DNA of 25,300 nucleotides from assembly GCA_020635015.1 (NCBI GenBank), contig JACKAP010000020.1, forward strand, positions 1 to 25,300, read 5' to 3'. Positions 7,653 through 14,199 of the stretch are shown here, piece by piece. Under the pieces are notes generated by a model. The model did no database searches and was not told where the DNA came from. It was given only the letters and a program-made list of their open reading frames with translations. A program made the translations under genes and the position numbers. Numbering within the stretch: position 1 is the stretch's first letter; every line of letters starts with the position of its first letter. The DNA is from Calditrichia bacterium (GTDB lineage Bacteria > Calditrichota > Calditrichia > RBG-13-44-9 > J075).

Positions 7653-9860
7653 TTATTTCAGCAACAGCATCCGCCGGGCGGAAACCGGTTTGCCGTCAAC
7701 CGTCAGGCGGTAGATATACATCCCGCTGGCCGCCGGATGGTTGTCGTTATTATGACCATCCCATTGGAAGCGATAGCTTCCGCTGTCGAGAAAACCGCTG
7801 AAGATGGTGCGCACGCTTTGGCCCAACAGATTGTATACCCGAATCTCCACCCGGTGCACCCCGGCGCTGCGGATGGTAAGCGGGATGGTAGTGGCGGGAT
7901 TGAAGGGATTGGGATAGTTCTGCGCCAGCTCGTAATCACCGGGCAGTCCGGCAGATGTGACCGGCGCGATGGAGGTCAAATTGCCGGCCCCCTGCTGCCG
8001 GATCTGCAGCGCCGCCGGCTGACCAGCAGTGCCACTCGCCCACAGGGTAATCGTCTCGCCAACCGCAAGATCGCTTGCCGATATCACCTCAAAATGCCGA
8101 TTTAATACCACAGTTGCGACCGTCAGTTGATAGGCCGGCTGGGAAACCACAATCTGCCCCGGGCTAAGGGAAATGATCTGCCCGGAGATGACCGAAAAGT
8201 TCGGGCTGTTCTCGATCTTGATCCGCACCGCTCGAAAGCTGCTGTCCGGCTCGATCAATGCCTTGATCTCAACCAGCATTCCGGCAGCGAGATCGCTAAA
8301 GGTGATCGGGTTATTGGCGTGATTCAGGATCAGTGTATTGGCGTCAACCCCGAACGCACTCCCGGCGGCGTAGAGACTGGCGATGCCGAGGGAGTCGATG
8401 ACCGCATAGAGTTCGATCTCATTGCCTGCGGGATCTTCGATCTTGATCCGCTCTGCCCGCAGCGGCCCTCCGGCGACCTGACGGATGGCGCGCACTTCCA
8501 CCAGTGCTCCCAGTGTCAGGTCGGAGAAGGCGATCGGCAGATTCTGATGATCCAGCACCATGGTACCGGCATCGACATTGAAATGGAGACTCGCCACCAC
8601 CAGGAAGTCGGTGCCAAGGCTGTCGATGGTGCCGGTTACTTCCACTTCATCCTGGAAATAATCCTCCACCTTGATCCGGGTGGCGTAGAGACTGCTGTCC
8701 GGCTGGCGCAGGCCGCGGATCTCCACGATCATACCAACGAGCAAATCGCCGAAAGCGATCGGCAAGCCCTGGTCGTCGAGAATCTCCGTCGCCGCGTCGG
8801 TGCCGAAATGCAGGCCGGCCACGGCCACGGTATCGCCAAACAGGCTGTCGATCGGCGCGGTCAGTTCAACCTCGGATGAACTGTTGTTGCGCAGGCGGAT
8901 GCGGGTGGCGAGGTAGCTGCTGTCCGGGCGCTGGAGCGCTTTGACCTCCACCAGATCGCCAAGCTGCAGATTGCTGAAAGTGATCGGTTCGCCATTCCGG
9001 CCGCGCAGTTCGGTGGCGCTGTTGATGGTAAGGATGAAGCCGCCCACCGTCAGGCTGTCGGTGCCGAGCGCGTCGATGAAGCCGGAGATCTCGATCTGCC
9101 GTCCTTCGCTTTCCACCTTGATGCGGGTGGCCAGGTAACTGCTGTCCGGGCGCAAAAAGGCGCGCACTTCCACCTGGTCGCCCACTTGAATATCGCCGAA
9201 GGTAAGGGGGCTGCCGTGCGGGCCGCGGATCTCGGTGCCGCTGCCGACGAAGAGCGTAATGCTGTTGACCTCGATGCTGGCGGCGCCTTTGGCATCCACA
9301 AACCCTTCGATCTCCAGGCGGTTGCCGGATGTTTCCACTTCGATGCGGGTGGCCAGGTAGCCGCCGTTCGGCTGCAGGTCCGCCTGCAGTTCTACCCGAT
9401 CGCCGATCTGCAGATCGGAGAAGGCCAGGATCGAACCGCTTGGGCCGCGAATTTCGGTATTGGCATCCACTTGGGCGGCCAGGCCGTTGACGCTCAGGCT
9501 GTCGCTGCCCAGGGCCTGGATATTGCCCTCAAAGTCGACATCGCCGAACAGCTCGATGCGATTGGCGAGATAGACGCCGTTATTCTGCAGATCGGCGCGA
9601 ACTTCCACATAATGCCCGGCGCGCAGGGTGGAAAAGCCGATCGGTCCGTTGGGGCCGCGCACTTCGGTATCACTATCGACGAAAACCGTAATACTGCTGA
9701 CGCTCAGGCTGTCCGGGCCAATGGCTTCGATCACGCCCTCTAATTCCAGATCATCCGCCCGCAGTTGCACTATATTGAAGCTGAACAGCGCCAGCAGAAT
9801 AAACATGATTCCCCGGTTTAACCGGACGCTGTGTAGATTACTTGACTGCTGTTGCATCAT
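7653..9860 (-). CDS. Secreted protein with eight DUF5666-like repeats and T9SS-type sorting domain
   Basis: The 735-residue protein begins with a signal peptide: a basic region, hydrophobic residues about 18-32 and a likely cleavage after A35. Eight tandem domains of about 72-76 residues follow (about 36-640). Each has the pattern hE(h)xGxIDSLGxDSLxV, then TEIRGPxGxPIxFSDLxxGDxVEVRA, then DSSYLATRIKVE, which I recognise as DUF5666-like small beta-barrel units. The tail (about 644-735) carries YELAQNYPNPFNPATTI, VYNLLGQ and SGMYIYRL, the FlgD-like/type IX secretion sorting signature, ending in RRMLLLK. It is therefore probably exported to the cell surface. AAAGGAG sits 6 nt before the ATG at 9860; a second ATG follows directly. 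The molecular function of DUF5666 domains is unknown to me. No gene of the T9SS machinery is in the window. Confidence 0.85.
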   Translation of the reverse strand: MMQQQSSNLHSVRLNRGIMFILLALFSFNIVQLRADDLELEGVIEAIGPDSLSVSSITVFVDSDTEVRGPNGPIGFSTLRAGHYVEVRADLQNNGVYLANRIELFGDVDFEGNIQALGSDSLSVNGLAAQVDANTEIRGPSGSILAFSDLQIGDRVELQADLQPNGGYLATRIEVETSGNRLEIEGFVDAKGAASIEVNSITLFVGSGTEIRGPHGSPLTFGDIQVGDQVEVRAFLRPDSSYLATRIKVESEGRQIEISGFIDALGTDSLTVGGFILTINSATELRGRNGEPITFSNLQLGDLVEVKALQRPDSSYLATRIRLRNNSSSEVELTAPIDSLFGDTVAVAGLHFGTDAATEILDDQGLPIAFGDLLVGMIVEIRGLRQPDSSLYATRIKVEDYFQDEVEVTGTIDSLGTDFLVVASLHFNVDAGTMVLDHQNLPIAFSDLTLGALVEVRAIRQVAGGPLRAERIKIEDPAGNEIELYAVIDSLGIASLYAAGSAFGVDANTLILNHANNPITFSDLAAGMLVEIKALIEPDSSFRAVRIKIENSPNFSVISGQIISLSPGQIVVSQPAYQLTVATVVLNRHFEVISASDLAVGETITLWASGTAGQPAALQIRQQGAGNLTSIAPVTSAGLPGDYELAQNYPNPFNPATTIPLTIRSAGVHRVEIRVYNLLGQSVRTIFSGFLDSGSYRFQWDGHNNDNHPAASGMYIYRLTVDGKPVSARRMLLLK
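7950..9755 (-). repeat. Eight tandem in-frame domain repeats of about 220 nt
   Basis: The coding region for the eight DUF5666-like units repeats at about 215-230 nt. Units 3 and 4 are the most alike (both carry RPDSSYLATRIK), while unit 8 next to the sorting domain is the most diverged. This pattern suggests duplication in the middle of the array, with older end units. Confidence 0.8.
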
Positions 9861-9879
9861 CTTAAACTCCTTTGGTTAA

Positions 9880-9909
9880 TGTTTAGACAGATGCAAGCAG
9901 TGAAGTCAA
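9880..9909 (-). promoter_or_regulatory. Possible promoter of the DUF5666-repeat gene
   Basis: On the minus strand TTGACT (9909-9904, 5 of 6 to the -35 consensus) and TAAACA (9885-9880, 3 of 6) are separated by 18 nt. They lie just upstream of a good AAAGGAG ribosome site. The weak -10 keeps confidence low. Confidence 0.35.
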
Positions 9910-10010
9910 CCTTCATGCCAAGGCGGAAAATCATATTGTTGAATGTAGTTTAATGGATTGTAAAAATTTGACTTAGGGAAATATCTGCTTTAGGGGGACA
10001 GAGGAAAAGT

Positions 10011-10059
10011 TCCGGCACAAAAATGGCACGCTGTGCACAGCAACGCAAAATTTGCCGGA
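10011..10059. repeat. Inverted structure with central 12-nt palindrome
   Basis: TCCGGCA (10011-10017) and TGCCGGA (10053-10059) are inverted around the perfect palindrome GCTGTGCACAGC (10030-10041). It lies in the 348-nt gap upstream of the DUF5666-repeat gene. It could be a regulator-binding site, a small structured RNA or a decayed repeat; nothing decides between these. No gene is visible in this gap. Confidence 0.4.
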
Positions 10060-10147
10060 CATGTTTGGATCTGGGATATCGATGGAGGTTGGCGATAAAG
10101 GCTGCCCAGGGGGATATTTGAATCCGAATCGACAATAACGAATTGAA

Positions 10148-10196
10148 CTTTCAGCATCAAATAAAATAGATCTTTCGTTTTATTTGATGCTGAAAG
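10148..10196 (-). terminator. Terminator-like hairpin after the GNAT gene
   Basis: Perfect 19-bp arms at 10148-10166 and 10178-10196 enclose an 11-nt loop. The hairpin begins 12 nt after the stop codon of the minus-strand acyltransferase gene. The loop-proximal part of the stem is A/T-rich and the stem is followed by TTCAATTCG rather than a T-run, so factor-independent termination is plausible but not textbook. Confidence 0.6.
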
Positions 10197-10208
10197 CCGA
10201 TTTTCGGT

Positions 10209-11336
10209 CTACAGATCCGTCTCGTAGATCCGATAAGTCTTATGCACCTTTCCCCCCAGCAGTTGGGCGGCTTTGTTCATCTGTTCGTTGTCTTCCAGCA
10301 CCCAGGACATCTCGGCCGACTTGTATCCTTTCGCCAGGCCGCGCTGCACGATCTCCATGTAGAACAGCGCGCCCAGTCCGTAGGGCTGGTATTCCCGCTT
10401 GATCCCCAGGGTGATGACCCGCATGCTGTCGATCTTCTTGCGGTTTGTTAAGAAGGTAAAGATGCCGAAGGGGAGCAATCGTCCATTGGGGATCTTCTTG
10501 AACACCCGGTTATAATCCGGCATGCCCAGCAGAAAGCCCACCGCCTCGCCTTTGAATTCCCCGATCAGCACCACCTCCGGATCGATGATCTGTTTGAAAT
10601 CGTTGGCGACGTAATCGAATTCATCCGGGGTCATGGGCACGAATCCCCAGTTGGGGGCCCAGGCGTCGTTGTAGATCTCCCGCACCAGATTGAGCTCCTC
10701 GCGGAAATTCTTCATGTTGACCGGGCGGATGTTGACCGGGAATTTTTCCCGGATGCCGCGGCTGACCCGCTCGAGCTTCTTACCCAGATGCACCATGTTT
10801 TCGTCGATATAATACGCGTAAAGATCCTTGGCCTTTTGGTATCCCAGTGCATCCAGATGTTCGGCATAATAGGGCGGGTTGTGGGTCATCATAAAGTAGG
10901 GGGGACTGTCGAAGCCATCGATCAAGAGACCGGCTTCATCATTGGTGCTGGGGTTCATCGGGCCCATCATTTTGTCATAGCCCTTTTCCTTCAGCCAGGC
11001 CTTGGCGGTATCCAGCAGGGCGGCGAATACCTCCCGGTCATTGACCGCCTCCAAAAAACCGAAGAACCCCATTTTGTCTTTATGAAACTTGTTATGCTCG
11101 TGATTGATGATTGCGGCGACACGCCCCACCACCTTGCCGTTGCGGTAGGCCAGGTAAAATTCGCTGGGGTTGCGCTGGAAGAAAGGATTTTTTTCCCGGT
11201 TCAGAAATTTTTTCCGGTCCATCAGCAGCGGCGGCACCCAATGAGGATCGTTCTGGTAGACCTTCCAGGGAAACTTGATAAAGGTCATCATCTCTTTGGA
11301 AGTATTAACCGGTTTGATTTCGATGGCTTGGCTCAC
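10209..11336 (-). CDS. GNAT-fold N-acyltransferase-like protein
   Basis: The start chosen is GTG at 11336, giving 375 residues, because AGGAGG lies exactly 5 nt upstream (11342-11347). No similar site serves the longer reading, whose extra N-terminus is encoded by an intergenic repeat. N-terminal features include FPWKVYQNDPHWVPPLL and a long charged region with YLAYRNGKVVGRVAAIINH, typical of the beta-strand pair of GNAT enzymes. The C-terminal part has VVLIGEFKGEAVGFLLGMPDYN, then ITLGIKREYQPYGLGALFYM, an R/Q-x-x-G-x-G/A-like acetyl/acyl-CoA-binding turn, and a final LGGKVHKTYRIYE. Two GNAT-like halves are likely. Its substrate is unknown. The next gene upstream on the same strand is serine-palmitoyltransferase-like, so acylation of a sphingoid or similar amine is an attractive inference. 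Bacterial ceramide synthases are also reported to be GNAT-related, but I cannot show homology. Confidence 0.7.
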   Translation of the reverse strand: MSQAIEIKPVNTSKEMMTFIKFPWKVYQNDPHWVPPLLMDRKKFLNREKNPFFQRNPSEFYLAYRNGKVVGRVAAIINHEHNKFHKDKMGFFGFLEAVNDREVFAALLDTAKAWLKEKGYDKMMGPMNPSTNDEAGLLIDGFDSPPYFMMTHNPPYYAEHLDALGYQKAKDLYAYYIDENMVHLGKKLERVSRGIREKFPVNIRPVNMKNFREELNLVREIYNDAWAPNWGFVPMTPDEFDYVANDFKQIIDPEVVLIGEFKGEAVGFLLGMPDYNRVFKKIPNGRLLPFGIFTFLTNRKKIDSMRVITLGIKREYQPYGLGALFYMEIVQRGLAKGYKSAEMSWVLEDNEQMNKAAQLLGGKVHKTYRIYETDL

Positions 11337-11390
11337 AGTGGCCTCCTGGTATGTGTGTACGCTGGAATTGAACAGGCTAAAAAAACAGTC

Positions 11391-11456
11391 GCATGGGGCA
11401 AGGCGCATAGAGCATGGTGAAAGTCTGTACCATGCCCCATGCGCCTTGCCCCATGC
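11391..11456. repeat. Inverted heptad element, GCATGGG family (copy 1)
   Basis: Arms of 28 nt (11391-11418 and 11429-11456) differ at 2 positions and enclose a 10-nt loop. Each arm is four heptads of the GCATGGG/GCAAGGC type. The element fills most of the gap between the alpha-oxoamine synthase stop (11492) and the acyltransferase start (11336). The right arm is the exact complement of the left arm of the second copy at 15877-15904. Confidence 0.85.
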
Positions 11457-11491
11457 AAAAAATTTCTACCATACCCTGCCGGGCGCCATGA

Positions 11492-12688
11492 TTAAATGAT
11501 GCCCATGCCTTTGCCGATTTTCTTGAAGGTGCTCAGCACGTGCTGCAGGTCGTCATCGGTATGAATGGCCATGTAGCTGGTGCGCAGGAGTGAACGGTCT
11601 GCCGGCACCCCCGGGGGCACCACCGCATTGGTATAAATGCCAGCCTCGAACAGGGCGCTCCAGAAGGCGAAGGTCTTGTCGAAGTCGCGCACCAGGATCG
11701 GAATGATCGGGGTTTCTGATTCGCCGGTGTCGAAGCCGAGGGCCTGGAATTCTCGGCGCATGGTGCTACCGATCTCCTGCAGCCGGGCGACGTGCTGCGG
11801 TTCGGTTTCCATGATCTCCAGCACCTTCAGCACGCTGGCGGTATTGGCCGGGGGGATCGCCGCGCTGAAGATCAACTGGCGGGAGAAATGCTTGATGTAA
11901 TTGACCACTTCCTTCTTGCCGGCCACAAACCCGCCCAGCGAGGAGAAGGTCTTGCTGAAGGTGGACATTACCACATCCACCTGGTTGAATTTGTCGTAGT
12001 GCTCCATGGTGCCGCGCCCGGTTTTGCCGACCACTCCCAGCCCGTGGGCGTCGTCCAGATAGAGGCCGCAGCCGTATTGCTGGCACAGTTCGATCATGCG
12101 CGGGAGCTTCACCACATCCCCTTCCATGCTGAAAACGCCGTCGGTGACGATCAGCTTGGGCAGATCCGGATTGAGCGCCTGGAAGACCCGCTCCAGATCT
12201 TCCATGTCATTGTGGCGATAGCGTTTGATCACCACCCGGGGGTTAAGGGCGGCGCCCAGAAATACCCCGTCGAAGATGCTGGAGTGGTTGGTCTTATCGG
12301 TGATGATAATGCTGTTATTTTCCAACAGAGTGGAAATCGCGCCGGCGTTGGTCTGATAGCCGGTGCCGAACACCAGCGCCGCTTCCTTGTTCACGAAGCG
12401 GGCCAGTCGCGCTTCCAGTTCTTCGTGCATTTCGTAGGTGCCGTTGAGAAAACGGGATCCGGAGCAGCTGGTGCCGTATTTTTCGACCGCCTTGATGGCC
12501 GCTTCCTGGACGCGAGGGTCTTTAGTCAATCCCAGATAGTTGTTGGAGCCGATCATCAACACTTCCCGCCCGTTCATCTTGACCCGGGTGCCGTTATTTT
12601 CAGCGATCGGCACAAAGTAGGGATACAAGCCGCGCTGCTTGTATTCATCGACCTTGGTAAATTCTCGACATTTTTCAAAAATCTTCAA
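11492..12688 (-). CDS. Alpha-oxoamine synthase, serine palmitoyltransferase-like
   Basis: This PLP enzyme condenses an amino acid with an acyl-CoA with loss of CO2. Of the family members (SPT, glycine C-acetyltransferase Kbl, BioF), the sequence best fits the Bacteroides-type SPT. The matching blocks are YPYFVPIAENNGT, VLMIGSNNYLGL, YGTSCSGSRFLNGT, VTDGVFSMEGD, LYLDDAHGLGVVG and ESPIIPILVRD-like ETPIIPILVRD. The Schiff-base lysine is K246 in STFSKTFSSLGGFVAG. A TTG at 12688 is chosen as start: AGGGAG lies 7 nt ahead, an extended -10 promoter lies just upstream, and 398 residues match SPT length (about 395). No ATG occurs before residue 62 or so. SPT makes 3-ketosphinganine, the first sphingolipid precursor. 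Kbl remains the main alternative, but no threonine dehydrogenase (tdh) gene is adjacent. It probably forms a unit with the GNAT gene downstream. Confidence 0.82.
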   Translation of the reverse strand: MKIFEKCREFTKVDEYKQRGLYPYFVPIAENNGTRVKMNGREVLMIGSNNYLGLTKDPRVQEAAIKAVEKYGTSCSGSRFLNGTYEMHEELEARLARFVNKEAALVFGTGYQTNAGAISTLLENNSIIITDKTNHSSIFDGVFLGAALNPRVVIKRYRHNDMEDLERVFQALNPDLPKLIVTDGVFSMEGDVVKLPRMIELCQQYGCGLYLDDAHGLGVVGKTGRGTMEHYDKFNQVDVVMSTFSKTFSSLGGFVAGKKEVVNYIKHFSRQLIFSAAIPPANTASVLKVLEIMETEPQHVARLQEIGSTMRREFQALGFDTGESETPIIPILVRDFDKTFAFWSALFEAGIYTNAVVPPGVPADRSLLRTSYMAIHTDDDLQHVLSTFKKIGKGMGII

Positions 12689-12713
12689 TGTGCTTCTCCC
12701 TTTGATATTGTGA

Positions 12714-12743
12714 TTTATATCATAAGCCGAAGCAATATTACAA
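12714..12743 (-). promoter_or_regulatory. Extended -10 promoter for the SPT-like gene
   Basis: On the minus strand TTGTAA (12743-12738) is followed after 18 nt by TATAAA (12719-12714), which is preceded by TG in the extended -10 position. Transcription would start near 12707, about 19 nt before the TTG start and just ahead of its AGGGAG ribosome site. This supports the short reading of the gene. Confidence 0.5.
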
Positions 12744-12798
12744 AAAAGAATAAGCAATTCAAAAGAAAAAATTAGGCTCCCAGAGAAATTTCGCTGCC

Positions 12799-12917
12799 TG
12801 AGAAATTTGCTTGTTACGGCCGGGCGAAAGGACTTTCGCTATACCGATAGTGGAACAATAGCAATTGCATTGCCGCGAAAGTCATTTCACCCGGCCGTAA
12901 CAATGGCAGATTTCTCC
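12799..12917. repeat. Imperfect inverted element (dispersed-palindrome type)
   Basis: Core arms of 27 nt, 12813-12839 and 12875-12901, match at 25 positions (GTTACGGCCGGG...GACTTTCGC). They are extended outward by GAGAAAT (12800-12806) and ATTTCTC (12910-12916). The 35-nt centre has no gene. No terminal direct duplication is obvious. The outer GAGAAATTT is repeated once more at 12783-12791. It has the look of a non-coding mobile or dispersed repeat sitting between the SPT-like gene promoter and metF. Confidence 0.7.
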
Positions 12918-12960
12918 TGAATGGATTGACTTCGTGATAGAGGATATGGCAGGTGTTATT

Positions 12961-13000
12961 CCCCGCATTTTCAAGGCGGGGATCCCGAACTGCTTCGGGA
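12961..13000. repeat. Two consecutive small GC-rich hairpins
   Basis: CCCCGC (12961-12966) pairs with GCGGGG (12976-12981), followed directly by TCCCGAA (12983-12989) pairing with TTCGGGA (12994-13000). They lie 70-110 nt beyond the metF stop and might act in termination of metF, though no T-run follows on the minus strand. Confidence 0.4.
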
Positions 13001-13035
13001 GCGAAGCGTCCAGCGAGCCGATCAGGGGTGGTTGC

Positions 13036-13066
13036 GCTCCACGCTCCACGCTCTACGCTCCACGCG
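13036..13066. repeat. Heptad tandem repeat, GCTCCAC family
   Basis: Four units (GCTCCAC, GCTCCAC, GCTCTAC, GCTCCAC) plus GCG run from 13036 and end one nt before the metF stop codon (13068-13070). No inverted partner is visible. Confidence 0.75.
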
Positions 13067-13067
13067 C

Positions 13068-14018
13068 TTATCCCAGCAGCATGTGCAACAAATCCCGGGT
13101 GGTCTTGCCGCGGCCCATGGTGTAGATATGCAATCCCGGCACGCCGTAGTCGAGCAATTGCCGACATAGATCGGCCACTTTTTCGATCGCGACCTTGCGT
13201 GCCTGCTCCTTGGTGCGGGCGTTTTCCATGGCTTCGACCATGTGATGGGGGATGGTGATGTGAAAGTAACGCGGAATGCTGATCAATTGGTTAATGCTGT
13301 TGATGGGCTTGATACCCGGAATGATCGGTACCTGGATGCCAATTTCCCGGGCTTTTTCGACAAAACGCCGGAAGCGGTCAAAATCAAAGAACATCTGGGT
13401 GATGATGTAATGCGCGCCTTGCTCTACCTTGTGCTTGAGATGCTGGAGATCTTTCTCCATGTTGGGCGCTTCAAAATGCTTCTCCGGGTATCCGGAGACC
13501 CCGATGCAGAAGTTGGTCGGTTGAGCCTCCTCCAGCGCTTCCAGGTAGATGCCCCGGTTCATGTGATGGATCTGCCCCACCAACTCACTGGCGAAGCGAT
13601 GCCCGTCGCGATGGGGAATGAAGTGGCGTTCCCCATGCGCCGGATCCCCGCGCAGGGCCAGAATGTTCTCGATCCCCAGGTAATGCAGATCGATCAGGGC
13701 GTCTTCGGTCTCGAATTTAGAAAATCCTCCGCAGATAAAATGGGGCACCGTATCGACATTATAGCGGTTGCCGATAGCGGCGCAAATGCCCACCGTGCCG
13801 GGTTTTTTACGCTTGGGGATGCGGTAGATGACGTTGTCGATCTCTTCGTAAACCACCTGGGGTTGATGATAGGTCACGTTGATGAACTTCGGCTTGAAGG
13901 GCATCAACGTGTCCAGGGTCTCGTAGAGATCATTGATATGGGTTCCCTTGTTCGGAGGGGTGATCTCCAGGGAGAGCATCATCTCTTTAGCGTTTTTGAT
14001 CGCGTCGATCACTTGCAT
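13068..14018 (-). CDS. metF: 5,10-methylenetetrahydrofolate reductase
   Basis: This FAD enzyme reduces methylene-THF to methyl-THF for methionine synthesis. The 316-residue TIM barrel matches the bacterial MetF length (about 296). Visible family blocks are SLEITPP with the catalytic glutamate near residue 18, FINVTYH, HFICGGFSKFE, ILALRGDPAHG, FCIGVSGYPEKH, YIITQMFFD, PIIPGIKPI and VPGLHIYTMGR. The start ATG at 14018 has only a weak AGG nearby. With glyA (making methylene-THF) 2.7 kb upstream on the same strand, the segment looks enriched for one-carbon metabolism. The genes are separated by pfp and nth and by repeat elements, so a single operon is doubtful. Confidence 0.94.
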   Translation of the reverse strand: MQVIDAIKNAKEMMLSLEITPPNKGTHINDLYETLDTLMPFKPKFINVTYHQPQVVYEEIDNVIYRIPKRKKPGTVGICAAIGNRYNVDTVPHFICGGFSKFETEDALIDLHYLGIENILALRGDPAHGERHFIPHRDGHRFASELVGQIHHMNRGIYLEALEEAQPTNFCIGVSGYPEKHFEAPNMEKDLQHLKHKVEQGAHYIITQMFFDFDRFRRFVEKAREIGIQVPIIPGIKPINSINQLISIPRYFHITIPHHMVEAMENARTKEQARKVAIEKVADLCRQLLDYGVPGLHIYTMGRGKTTRDLLHMLLG

Positions 14019-14060
14019 GATATACCTAAATGTGTACTGCGCTTTTAACGTTTTTTATCC

Positions 14061-14164
14061 GTCAGTGGCTGTTGGTCATTAGCTGTTGGCCATTGGCTTT
14101 TGGCTAAGGCCGCTCTTTACCAACAACCAACAACCAACAACCAACAACCAACAACCAACAACCA
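14061..14164. repeat. Inverted heptad element, CCAACAA family
   Basis: Six exact CCAACAA units run from 14120 to 14161, plus CCA. A more degenerate complementary arm (GCTGTTGG, GCTGTTGGCCATTGGC and TTTTGGC motifs) occupies 14061-14104. The two could fold back on each other. The element fills most of the gap between the phosphofructokinase stop (14200) and the metF start (14018). The unit is related to the inner arms of the nested element at 24387-24451. Confidence 0.8.
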
Positions 14165-14199
14165 GGAAGCGATAGTTGATCCTGAATTAAGAAGTGCAA

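Noticed and set aside
9186..9743. Long open frame on the plus strand opposite the DUF5666-repeat gene
   Set aside because: It is a shadow of a repetitive, G+C-rich coding region with no ribosome site; the minus strand has a signal peptide, repeated domains and a sorting tail.
14120..14164. CCAACAA tandem array as a possible CRISPR
   Set aside because: Units are 7 nt and directly adjacent, with no spacers and no cas genes nearby.
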